Of a stretch of 64,000 nucleotides of DNA, positions 25,726-33,449 are shown piece after piece. This DNA is from Mycolicibacterium mucogenicum DSM 44124. GTDB lineage: Bacteria > Actinomycetota > Actinomycetes > Mycobacteriales > Mycobacteriaceae. Under the pieces are notes generated by a model. That model saw only the letters and a list, made by a program, of their open reading frames with translations. It was not told the origin of the DNA and did no database searches. Made by a program: the position numbers and the translations under genes. The stretch is from NCBI RefSeq assembly GCF_005670685.2, contig NZ_CP062008.1, forward strand, positions 4,836,001 through 4,900,000, given 5' to 3'. Every line of letters begins with the position of its first letter. Position 1 is the stretch's first letter.

Positions 25726-26591
25726 GCCGCAAACCCCGGCGTCGCCAGGCCGTCGAGCATGGTCAGCCGATACGTCGTCAGCGTGCCCGTCGCGGTGCCG
25801 TGCTTCGCCCGGTGAATCAGGGCCCTGTTGTCCCACAGGATGATGTCGCCGACCTCGTAGTGCTGCGTGTGGATGAACGGTGACGCGAAGTCGGCGTCGA
25901 GCTGGCCGGTGGCGGCGAGGAGTTCCTGCAGTACCGAGGGGTCCAGTACCTCGCCGTCGCCGTCTTCGATCTTGCTGGTGCCGGTGGAGCAGATGTAGAG
26001 GATTTCCTGGCCGGTGTGCGGGTGCCGGATCACCGTAGGCCACTTGATCGGTGGCGTGGCGCGGTTGATCTCGTCCCACACCTCGCCGATCGGCTTGTAG
26101 ACGTCGCTGGGGCGAATCTTGATGTGGCGCCGCGGATCATGCGTGCTGAAGGTCCCCCGTACCGGCTCCTGCTGCGCCGGCGGCAGGGATTCCCACACCT
26201 TGTTGAGATCGATGAAGTACGTTCCGCGGTCGGCGCCCGGCACCGTCAGCGGCATCACCATGGAGAACGCGAACGGCTCCGGCATGAACATGTAGTCGAT
26301 GTGCCAGAACGCACCCGTGCGCGGCACGCCCTGCCCCTCCTCCGTGGATGAGACGAAGATCTCCGGGTGCTCGTTGTGGTGGTACACGGGCTCGTAGTAC
26401 GTGACGATCTCACCGAGAATGCGGCCGAGCTCGATGAACTGCGCGGGCGAAGGCGTGACCCCCTTCAGGACGACAAGCTTGTTCTCGTAGACGATTTCGC
26501 GGAGCTCGTCGGTCGAGATGTTGCTCAGATCGTTCGGATCGATTCCGACGACCTGCGCTCCGAGCCCTCGTCCCTGCACATTGAGCGTCAT
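25722..26591 (-). CDS. TauD-family Fe(II)/2-oxoglutarate oxidase forming the isonitrile (ScoE/Rv0097 type)
   Basis: 289 residues, the length of Rv0097. The iron ligands are HID in FWHIDYMF (~105) and the distal histidine in RALIHRAKH (~264); the 2-oxoglutarate arginine is in TTYRLTML. Homologues oxidatively decarboxylate the N-carboxymethyl group of the beta-amino fatty acid to the isonitrile, the metal-binding group of the product. The ATG at 26591 has GGGGAGG upstream and is preferred to an in-frame start at 26645. It is first in a six-gene chain with overlapping start and stop codons (tauD-fcoT-ligase-ACP-NRPS-HMA). Confidence 0.93.
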   Translation of the reverse strand: MTLNVQGRGLGAQVVGIDPNDLSNISTDELREIVYENKLVVLKGVTPSPAQFIELGRILGEIVTYYEPVYHHNEHPEIFVSSTEEGQGVPRTGAFWHIDYMFMPEPFAFSMVMPLTVPGADRGTYFIDLNKVWESLPPAQQEPVRGTFSTHDPRRHIKIRPSDVYKPIGEVWDEINRATPPIKWPTVIRHPHTGQEILYICSTGTSKIEDGDGEVLDPSVLQELLAATGQLDADFASPFIHTQHYEVGDIILWDNRALIHRAKHGTATGTLTTYRLTMLDGLATPGFAA

Positions 26592-26691
26592 CGACGCCGC
26601 CTCCCCAAGTTTGCTGCACCGCGTCGCGGTGGCATCGAAATCCATTGCCCCACAACGCAGAAGTTCGTTCGGTTGTTGCCTTCAACTGATG

Positions 26692-26719
26692 TAGTCGTCG
26701 GGGCATCGAGAAAAGTTCC
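26692..26719 (-). promoter_or_regulatory. ECF-sigma-type promoter upstream of the tauD-like gene
   Basis: Minus-strand GGAAC (26719-26715), 17 bases, then CGACTA (26697-26692). Transcription should start near 26684, giving a leader of about 90 bases before the ribosome site of the oxidase gene. Spacing, hexamers and part of the spacer match the promoter in front of the PPE gene. Confidence 0.7.
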
Positions 26720-26727
26720 GCGCCGCT

Positions 26728-28197
26728 TCACAATTCGCGCGGGCGCTGTTGAGACCCGTCCTCGACCCCGGAGTCCCAGGTGGCCGGAAGCAGGGGCGCC
26801 GACGGGTCCGCATCTGCCGGCATCCGCTGCACCATTCCGGTGTGCACGGTGCTTGCTGTCGTCACCGCACCGGTGAACCCCACCGGACCGGCACCGCGCG
26901 CGCTGGCGGTGATGGCGGGCGCGCTCGGCGAATTGTCGCCGCCACCAGGCAGATCGGCTTTCATCTCCGGAAGCTCATCGCGAAAGCCACGTGCAGCGCG
27001 CCGGGCTCGACCCACCCGTTTGGCCCGGTCACGGGCGCCGGCCACGGCACGAGCGGCCGCCGCGGCACTGACGGTATCGGTGCTGACATCGGGCGATTCA
27101 CTGCCGGACTCCGGCCCAGGGCCCACCCCCCGCCGCGGCAGCCCGGGCATGGCATAGACCAGGTTGGGTGCAGGTGCGGCACCGCCGGTGCCCGCGGTGG
27201 TCGGCGCCGGCGCGGACGGGCCGGAAGCCTGCGGCACACCAACGTGAATACCGGGGACGACGGGCACACCCTGAGCGCGCGGCGCGGCAGCCGCAGGCTG
27301 GGCGACAGCAGGTTCGGCAGGCACCGGCGCCGCGTCCATGGCCGGCGGCAGCGGCGATTTCACCAGCGCCAGCGCCGCGAGCGCACTGAGTGCCGGCGCG
27401 AAGAACGGGGCCAGCAGCAACCCGTAGGAGGCGTAGTAGGGGTACCAGAGCATGTCATAGAGCGTCAGCGCCACCAGGGCCAGCACCGCGGACGTGGCGG
27501 GATTGAAGCCCAGCTGCTGGAAGAAGCGTGTGAAGTTCTCGAGCATCTGGTCGATCTGACCGGGCGTACCCAGTTGCGACAGGAATTTCCAGAGGTCGCT
27601 CAGCGGTTGGCTGGGTGCGGCGGGCGTGTTCGGCATCGGCTGCCGGGCCTCACCACCGGGCGCCACGATCGACGGAGCCGGCTGCGCAGGCGGCACCGCG
27701 GCCGTCGCCGATTCACTGACCGCCTGGTAAACGATCATGGTGTCGGCCGCCTGCACCCACATGCGCGCGTAGTCGGCTTCGTTGATCGCGATGGGAATTG
27801 TGTTGATACCGAAGAAGTTCGTCGCCACCAGTGCGGCGTTGGTCACATGATTGGCCGCCAGTTCGGCCAATGTCGGCATGGTCGCGACAGCGGTGCCGTA
27901 GGCAGCGGCCACGGTCTCGTGCTGCGCCGCCGTGGCGGCCGACGCCGCAGCGGACTCCTCCAACCAGGCCAGATAGGGCACGTGCGCCGCGACGTATTGA
28001 ACGGCGCTGGGTCCCTCCCAGCTGCCCGCGTGCACGTCGGCCAGGATGGCCGACAACTCGGCGGCCGCCTCGCCGTACTGCACGCTGAGCTGGTGCCATT
28101 GCGCGGCGGCAGCCAGCAGCGAACCCGGCCCCGGGCCGGCTGCCAGGAGCGCCGAATGCACTTCCGGCGGTAGCGCCAGCCAAATCGGTGCGGTCAC
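26728..28197 (-). CDS. PPE-family protein (PPE1-like) of the isonitrile cluster
   Basis: 489 residues. The N-terminal PPE domain (~1-180) carries [10 protein letters not shown], the WxG turn [11 protein letters not shown] (~59) and helical Ala-rich segments. A hydrophobic stretch follows (~245-285, [19 protein letters not shown] and [17 protein letters not shown]), then a Pro/Ala-rich, partly basic tail. PPE1 (Rv0096) precedes the same gene set in M. tuberculosis. No PE partner is present in the window. PPE proteins are exported by ESX systems and some aid solute passage, so a part in metallophore traffic is possible. The GTG lies seven bases after a -10 element, implying a leaderless message. 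Confidence 0.9.
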   Translation of the reverse strand: MTAPIWLALPPEVHSALLAAGPGPGSLLAAAAQWHQLSVQYGEAAAELSAILADVHAGSWEGPSAVQYVAAHVPYLAWLEESAAASAATAAQHETVAAAYGTAVATMPTLAELAANHVTNAALVATNFFGINTIPIAINEADYARMWVQAADTMIVYQAVSESATAAVPPAQPAPSIVAPGGEARQPMPNTPAAPSQPLSDLWKFLSQLGTPGQIDQMLENFTRFFQQLGFNPATSAVLALVALTLYDMLWYPYYASYGLLLAPFFAPALSALAALALVKSPLPPAMDAAPVPAEPAVAQPAAAAPRAQGVPVVPGIHVGVPQASGPSAPAPTTAGTGGAAPAPNLVYAMPGLPRRGVGPGPESGSESPDVSTDTVSAAAAARAVAGARDRAKRVGRARRAARGFRDELPEMKADLPGGGDNSPSAPAITASARGAGPVGFTGAVTTASTVHTGMVQRMPADADPSAPLLPATWDSGVEDGSQQRPREL

Positions 28198-28204
28198 TGT
28201 CAGC

Positions 28205-28232
28205 TAGTCGGGCGGCGCTTCGAGAAAGTTCC
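28205..28232 (-). promoter_or_regulatory. ECF-sigma-type promoter of the PPE gene (leaderless)
   Basis: Minus-strand GGAAC (28232-28228), 17 bases, then CGACTA (28210-28205), ending seven bases before the GTG of the PPE gene. The spacer begins TTTCTCGA, almost the same as the promoter at 26692-26719. Confidence 0.72.
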
Positions 28233-28326
28233 CGGCCCATCGAAATCTCCTATGCCGCAGCCGGATATCGCGATGCTCCGGAAATGCCGTTCCCGGGGCC
28301 GGTGCTGCCGACGTGATCGCCGGACG

Positions 28327-28332
28327 TACGGT
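28327..28332 (+). promoter_or_regulatory. -10 element of the methyltransferase gene (leaderless)
   Basis: TACGGT, six bases, then ATG at 28339, without a ribosome site. Confidence 0.45.
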
Positions 28333-28338
28333 GGGGCC

Positions 28339-29148
28339 ATGTCAGTCATCGACGCCCGTCATCTCGACGGCGTATCCGAAACCGCGCTCCTCACCTTGCA
28401 CCAGCGCGCCACCGAGGCCGCCCGCCCCGACGGCATCATCGACGACCCGATGGCGATCACGCTGCGCGACGGCCTCGACTACGACTACCAGGATTTCGGC
28501 CGCACCCATCAGGCCACCGCACTGCGGGCCCTCGTGTTCGACGATGTCACCCGCGACTATCTGGCCGTCCACCCGCGCGCGACCGTCGTGGCATTGGCGG
28601 AGGGTCTGCAGACCAGCTTCTGGCGCGTGGACAACGGTGAAATGACCTGGTTGTCAGTCGATTTGGCGCCGATCATCGCACTCCGGCAGCAGTTGCTCCC
28701 GGCGTCCGAGCGGCTGGGCCATCGCGCGCAGTCGGCGCTGGACCACTCCTGGTTGGACGCCGTCGACGCTACCGACGGTGTGCTGATCACCGCCGAAGGC
28801 CTGTTCCAGTATCTGACCGAGGACGTTGTCTTCAGCCTCATCGCCGCCTGTGCCGAACGGTTTCCCCACGGGCAGTTGGCCTTTGACAGCGTGCCGCGGT
28901 TCCTGAGCGCGTATTCACAGCGCCGCGGCTTCCGGCTCAGTGCGAACTACACCGCACCCGCGATGCCCTTCTGGTTCACCGCCGACCAGTACCCACGGTT
29001 GCAGGTCATCCCCGGTGTCCGCGCGGTACGCGAACTGCGCTACCCGGCCGGCCGCGGCACGCTCGTGCCGTGGGTCACCCGGCAGTCCTACCGCTTGCCG
29101 GCACTGGCGCGCTTCCGCGCACCGGTGACGCTCGTCGAATTCAATTGA
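28339..29148 (+). CDS. Leucine-carboxyl-methyltransferase-family SAM methyltransferase
   Basis: 269 residues of the LCM-like family, abundant in mycobacteria. Family marks are ETALLTLHQRATEAARPDGIIDDP (~14-37), the SAM strand VVALAEGLQTSFWRVD (~77-92), WLSVDLAPII and ITAEGLFQYLTEDVV (~153). The usual GAGLDTR motif is altered to AEGLQTS. The product methylated is unknown. It is divergent from the PPE gene of the isonitrile cluster and its 3' end overlaps menC by 8 bases, so tailoring of the lipopeptide is possible but unsupported. The ATG at 28339 is chosen over an upstream start because of the -10 element. Confidence 0.87.
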   Translation: MSVIDARHLDGVSETALLTLHQRATEAARPDGIIDDPMAITLRDGLDYDYQDFGRTHQATALRALVFDDVTRDYLAVHPRATVVALAEGLQTSFWRVDNGEMTWLSVDLAPIIALRQQLLPASERLGHRAQSALDHSWLDAVDATDGVLITAEGLFQYLTEDVVFSLIAACAERFPHGQLAFDSVPRFLSAYSQRRGFRLSANYTAPAMPFWFTADQYPRLQVIPGVRAVRELRYPAGRGTLVPWVTRQSYRLPALARFRAPVTLVEFN

Positions 29149-30124
29149 CGGACAACGACCCCAGCAGCGGGTAGCACGCGCGGACGCGCTCGATCCACCA
29201 GTCCCGGCGCGCGGGGGCGGCCGCCAGGCCGGTCAACCGGGCCGGGTCCGGGGCCACCGGGCCGACGGGCAGGAACCCGTCGACCGGCGGTGCCACGTCC
29301 GCGACGTCGTCGACGAACAACCCTCCGGTGCCCAAGCCGCACGCATGTTGCAGCGTCGGCAGGCAGCCGGCGGCCAGGAGCCCGCGCGTCATGCCGACCG
29401 CGGAATCCAGCGCACTCGACACCACGATCGGGATGTCGATCTGCGCGGCCACGTCCAACAACCGGGAGACCCCGCCCAGTGGCGCCACCTTGACCACCGC
29501 GATGTCGGCCGCGCGCTCGCGTACGACGCGCAACGGGTCGGAGGCCTTGCGGATGGACTCGTCGGCCGCCACCGGTACGTCGACGAGGCGCCGCAGTTCG
29601 GCGAGTTCGGGCACCGTCGCGCACGGCTGCTCCAGGTACTCGAGCGGCCCGGACGCGGTCAGGGCCCGCGCCGCGGACGCCGCTTCCTCGACGGTCCAAC
29701 CGCCGTTGGCGTCCACCCGCACCACCGGCACCAGGGCACGGACGGCCTCGACGCGGGCCACGTCGTCGGCCAGCGTCTGCCCCGGTTCGGCCACCTTCAC
29801 CTTGGCGGTCCGGGCACCCGGGAAGCGGGCCAGCACCCCGGGCACCCGCGCCGCGTCGACGGCGGGCACGGTGGCGTTGATCGGGATGCGGTCGCGAACC
29901 GGCGCCGGTGACGGCCGGTAGGCCGCCTCGATGCCGGACGCGAGCCAGTGCGCCGCCTCGGCCGCGCCGTACTCGACGAACGCGCCGAATTCACCCCAGC
30001 CGCACGGCCCTTCGATCAGCGCGACTTCACGAACATCGATGCCACGGAACCGGACCCGCATCGGCAGCGAGACGACGTACAGGCGCTCGAGCAGTTCGTC
30101 GAGCGTGGGCGAAGCGGGCAGCAC
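29141..30124 (-). CDS. menC: o-Succinylbenzoate synthase MenC
   Basis: A 327-residue enolase-superfamily enzyme that dehydrates SHCHC to o-succinylbenzoate. It has GWGEFGAFVEY (~42-52), the TAKVKV lysine pair (~110), metal ligands in VRVDANGGW (~139), EQPC and ADES (~190), the second-side lysine in AVVKVAPLGG (~212) and HACGLGTGGLF near the end. The GTG at 30124 follows GGAGGG closely. It is the last gene of a unit with the amidohydrolase and acyl-CoA ligase upstream; the ligase stop is 14 bases before it. Confidence 0.94.
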   Translation of the reverse strand: MLPASPTLDELLERLYVVSLPMRVRFRGIDVREVALIEGPCGWGEFGAFVEYGAAEAAHWLASGIEAAYRPSPAPVRDRIPINATVPAVDAARVPGVLARFPGARTAKVKVAEPGQTLADDVARVEAVRALVPVVRVDANGGWTVEEAASAARALTASGPLEYLEQPCATVPELAELRRLVDVPVAADESIRKASDPLRVVRERAADIAVVKVAPLGGVSRLLDVAAQIDIPIVVSSALDSAVGMTRGLLAAGCLPTLQHACGLGTGGLFVDDVADVAPPVDGFLPVGPVAPDPARLTGLAAAPARRDWWIERVRACYPLLGSLSVN

Positions 30125-30138
30125 CCCTCCATCGTGCC

Positions 30139-31713
30139 TCACACGGTGGCGCGGTCCCGACCGTCCCAGTACGGCTTGCGGAGTTCCTTCTTGAGGATCT
30201 TCCCGGTGGGGTTGCGCGGCATGTCGTCGACGAAGTCGATGGTCTTCGGACACTTGTAGGCAGCGAGGCGTTCGCGGGCGAAGGCGATGAGGTCGGCGTC
30301 CGACACCCCGTCTCCCGAACCCTCGAGCGTCACAACGGCTTTCACCGACTCGCCCCACTTCTCGTCGGGCACGCCGATGATCGCGACCTCGGACACCGCC
30401 GGGTGCTCGGCGAGCACCCGCTCCACCTCGATGGAGTAGATGTTCTCGCCGCCGGAGATGATCATGTCCTTGAGCCGGTCCTCGACGAAGATGTAGCCGT
30501 CGGCGTCGACGCGGCCGATGTCGCCGGTGCGGAACCAGCCGTCGGCCGTGATGGCCTCGGCCGTCGCGTCGGGCCGGTTCAGGTATTCCTTCATCAATGT
30601 CGGTGTGCGGAACCACAATTCGCCCTGTTCACCAGCGGGCGCGTCGTCCAGGGTCTCCGGGTTCACCACGCGGACCTCGGCTTGTGGAATCAGCACGCCG
30701 GCGCTGACCAGTCGCTCCTCGTTGTCGGCGCGGTGGTCCTCGGGCATCAGCCGGCTGACGACGCCGCAGACCTCGGTCAGGCCGTACACCTGGATGAACT
30801 CGGTCTCGGGCCACGCCGTCAAGGCCTGGCGCAGCAGCGGCAGCGGCATCGGCGAGGCGCCGTAGGCGTACGTCTTCAGCGCGCTGAACAACTTCACCGC
30901 GTCCGGACCGGACTCGAGCACCTTGGCCAGCACCGCCGGCACGAGGAACGTGCGGTTGGCACCGTTCAGGATGCCGCCGGCGAGCGACGCCCCGTCGGCG
31001 TCGCGCGTCATGTAGCTCGGCACGCCGTTGTGCAACCCGTACTGCACGTAGGACGAACCACCGACGTGGAACAGCGGCATCGCCACCAGGTTCTTGTCAC
31101 CGGCTTCCGCCGTCCAGCCCTCGAAGGCGTTGATGGTGTGCGCGATCATGTTGGCCTGCGTGAGCGCGACGCCCTTCGGGCGGCCCGTCGTGCCCGAGGA
31201 GTACATGATGATGCTGACGTCGTCGGGCTGGACGTCGGGCGACCGGTCCACCGCGGTCGCACCGGCGAGCAGCGCCTCGTACTCGTCGCCGTCGCCGCCC
31301 TCGGGGGTCACGCTGACGATGTGCTCGCCGGCCGTCAGCTTGTCCGTGATGGCATCGACCGACGGCCGCAGTTCGGCGCCGACGATGAGAACCTTTGCGC
31401 CGCAGTCGTTCAGCACGAAGTCCAGCTCGTCGGCGGCCAGCCGGAAGTTGATGATGGCGTTGGCGGCGCCCAGCGACGCCGCGGCCAGCGTCAGCTCGAC
31501 ACACGCCGGGTGGTTCTTGTCCAGGAACGCCACGACGTCCCCGCGTTTGATGCCCCAGGCCTGCAGCGCACCGGCGAGGCGGCGGATCCGGTCGTTCCAC
31601 TGCGACCACGTCCAGGTCCGGCCGAGGTAGGTGATCGCTTCTTCGTCTGGCTTGGTCGCGGCCCAGTGGGCAACACGTTCATCGAGGAATCGGGGTGCCG
31701 ACAGTTCAGTCAT
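30139..31713 (-). CDS. Fatty-acid/acid-CoA ligase (FadD family)
   Basis: A 524-residue ANL enzyme. The P-loop is IIMYSSGTTGRPKG (~168-181), with VYGLTEVCG (~308), WFRTGDIGRVDADGYIFVEDRLKD (~405-428) and the catalytic lysine in NPTGKILKKEL (~510). It activates an organic or fatty acid to the CoA thioester; the substrate is unknown. It lies between an amidohydrolase (29-base gap) and menC (14-base gap). It is not the fadD8 counterpart, which is at 33450. Confidence 0.9.
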   Translation of the reverse strand: MTELSAPRFLDERVAHWAATKPDEEAITYLGRTWTWSQWNDRIRRLAGALQAWGIKRGDVVAFLDKNHPACVELTLAAASLGAANAIINFRLAADELDFVLNDCGAKVLIVGAELRPSVDAITDKLTAGEHIVSVTPEGGDGDEYEALLAGATAVDRSPDVQPDDVSIIMYSSGTTGRPKGVALTQANMIAHTINAFEGWTAEAGDKNLVAMPLFHVGGSSYVQYGLHNGVPSYMTRDADGASLAGGILNGANRTFLVPAVLAKVLESGPDAVKLFSALKTYAYGASPMPLPLLRQALTAWPETEFIQVYGLTEVCGVVSRLMPEDHRADNEERLVSAGVLIPQAEVRVVNPETLDDAPAGEQGELWFRTPTLMKEYLNRPDATAEAITADGWFRTGDIGRVDADGYIFVEDRLKDMIISGGENIYSIEVERVLAEHPAVSEVAIIGVPDEKWGESVKAVVTLEGSGDGVSDADLIAFARERLAAYKCPKTIDFVDDMPRNPTGKILKKELRKPYWDGRDRATV

Positions 31714-31742
31714 GTGCTGAGCCTGCCACGTCTGCCGCGCGC

Positions 31743-33353
31743 TCAGTCGGCTTTGGCGTGAACCTGTTGTCCTGCCAGGTAAGTCGCGAGGACTTCCAGG
31801 TCAGCGACGTCTTCCGGTGGCACCGTGCGCGGATCGCCGGACAGCACCACCAGGTCTGCGTACTTGCCGACTTCCAGCGAACCGATGACGTCGTCGGAGA
31901 ACAGCTGCCAGGCCGCGTCGATGGTCTGCGCCCGGATCGCCTGGTCGACGGTCAGCCGTTCCTGCGGCGCCAGCACGCGTCCGCTGGGGGCGGTCCGGGT
32001 GGCCGCGACGCTGATGTTGCGCAGCGGCTCCTCGGGCGTCACGGGCGGGTCGTTGTGCAGCGAGATCCGCATGCCGGTCGCGACCGCGGAACCGGCCGGC
32101 ATCCACACGTCGCCTTTTTCCGGGCCGAAGAGACCGTCGACGATGACGTCGCCCCAGTAGTGGAGCTGGTCGACGAACACGCTGCACGTGACGCCGAGAT
32201 CATGGGCGCGCTGCAGCTGCGCCGGCGTGATGGCGCCGACGTGCTCGAGCCGCAGCCGGTGATCGTCGCGCGGCCAGCGTTGCAGCGCTTCTTCATACAC
32301 ATCGAGGATTGTGTCGACGCCGTGGTCGCCGTGCACGTGACAGGCCATCTGCCAGCCCTGCGGGAAGAAGGTGCCGACGATCTCGGCGAGCTGCTCGCGG
32401 GTGTAGTTGGCGTGGCCGCATGACCCGGGCACGACGCCGATGGTGCGGGTGGCCTCGGTGTCCAGGTACGGGAACGTCAGGTCGATGTTGCCGACCCACG
32501 GGGACCCGTCGACCCAGATCTTGATGCCGGCCTGCCGGACCATGTCGTCGCCGTTGTCGGGCGACGCGTCGGTGTGCAGCGCCGCGGTGGACATCTCGTA
32601 GGTGCGCAGCCGCACCGTGAGCTTGTCGCGCATCTGCTCCAGGACCGGCCGGAACATCGGGTCGAACGCCATCTCCGAGCACGTCGTCAGACCGGCCTGG
32701 TTCAGCCGCGCGCATTCGGCGAGCAGCAACGCCGGGTAGTCGGTCGGCGACATCACGCCCGTCACGAGCGGGAAGACGGCGGCGGTCTCCACCGCGGTGC
32801 CGTCGAGCTCACCGTCGGCGTCACGGCCGTACTTGGCGCCGTGCGGGTCCGGGGTGTCGCGGGTCAGGCCGGATTTCGCCGCGGCGGCCGAATTGAAGTA
32901 CGCCTTGTGTCCCGAGTTGTGCACGATCACCAGCGGGGTGTCGGGTGCCGCCGCGTTCAGCCAGGCCAGCGTCAGCTCGGGCAGCCCCTGTTGCAGCAGC
33001 GGGTCCCAGCCGTTCAGGTAGGCGCCATCGGCGCCGCGGGCGGCGACCTCGGCATGGATCGCGGCGACGACGTCGTCGGCGTTCGGCATCGTCACCGGCC
33101 GGATGTCGACGATGCGGCCACCGAGCACCACGGCCTCCATCAGCGGGTGGCCGTGCGCCTCGATGAAACCGGGCAGTACGCAGCCGGCGACCTCCCGGAC
33201 CTCGGTGTCGGCACCGATCCACGGCTGCACGTCGTCACGCGATCCGATGGCCACGATCCGGCCGTCGGTGACGGCGAGCGCCTCGGCGGTGGGTCGGCCG
33301 GGGTCGACGGTCACGATGTTTCCGGCGATGACGAGGTCGGCAGGGCTGGCCAT
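31743..33353 (-). CDS. Amidohydrolase family protein (YtcJ/Amidohydrolase_3)
   Basis: A 536-residue metal-dependent hydrolase. The N-terminal beta domain holds VIAGNIVTVDPGRPTAEALAV. The first metal motif is GFIEAHGHP (~59-67); later HGDH (~318) and RLEHVGAI (~345) supply ligands, and the C-terminal GSLEVGKYADLVVLSGDP is typical. It hydrolyses a C-N bond of an unknown substrate. It corresponds to Rv0552. The ATG is preceded by TAGCAT and seven bases, with no ribosome site (leaderless). It is divergent from fadD8. Confidence 0.9.
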   Translation of the reverse strand: MASPADLVIAGNIVTVDPGRPTAEALAVTDGRIVAIGSRDDVQPWIGADTEVREVAGCVLPGFIEAHGHPLMEAVVLGGRIVDIRPVTMPNADDVVAAIHAEVAARGADGAYLNGWDPLLQQGLPELTLAWLNAAAPDTPLVIVHNSGHKAYFNSAAAAKSGLTRDTPDPHGAKYGRDADGELDGTAVETAAVFPLVTGVMSPTDYPALLLAECARLNQAGLTTCSEMAFDPMFRPVLEQMRDKLTVRLRTYEMSTAALHTDASPDNGDDMVRQAGIKIWVDGSPWVGNIDLTFPYLDTEATRTIGVVPGSCGHANYTREQLAEIVGTFFPQGWQMACHVHGDHGVDTILDVYEEALQRWPRDDHRLRLEHVGAITPAQLQRAHDLGVTCSVFVDQLHYWGDVIVDGLFGPEKGDVWMPAGSAVATGMRISLHNDPPVTPEEPLRNISVAATRTAPSGRVLAPQERLTVDQAIRAQTIDAAWQLFSDDVIGSLEVGKYADLVVLSGDPRTVPPEDVADLEVLATYLAGQQVHAKAD

Positions 33354-33360
33354 GAAGTGG

Positions 33361-33366
33361 ATGCTA
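33361..33366 (-). promoter_or_regulatory. -10 element of the amidohydrolase gene (leaderless)
   Basis: Minus-strand TAGCAT, seven bases before the ATG at 33353. Confidence 0.45.
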
Positions 33367-33423
33367 GGGCGTGTCTGACAGACAGGTTTCGACTTGCGTC
33401 AATTCCGAGGGCTTGACCTACGG

Positions 33424-33441
33424 ACTAGAACACGTTCTAGT
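33424..33441. promoter_or_regulatory. KstR-like operator over the fadD8 promoter
   Basis: ACTAGAACACGTTCTAGT is a perfect 18-bp palindrome containing the TAGAAC/GTTCTA half-sites of the mycobacterial KstR cholesterol-catabolism repressor. It overlaps the -10 element TAGTCT (33438-33443) and ends 8 bases before the fadD8 ATG, an ideal place for repression. Confidence 0.72.
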
Positions 33442-33443
33442 CT
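33438..33443 (+). promoter_or_regulatory. -10 element of fadD8 (leaderless)
   Basis: TAGTCT, six bases, then ATG at 33450. Confidence 0.5.
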
Positions 33444-33449
33444 TAGGTC

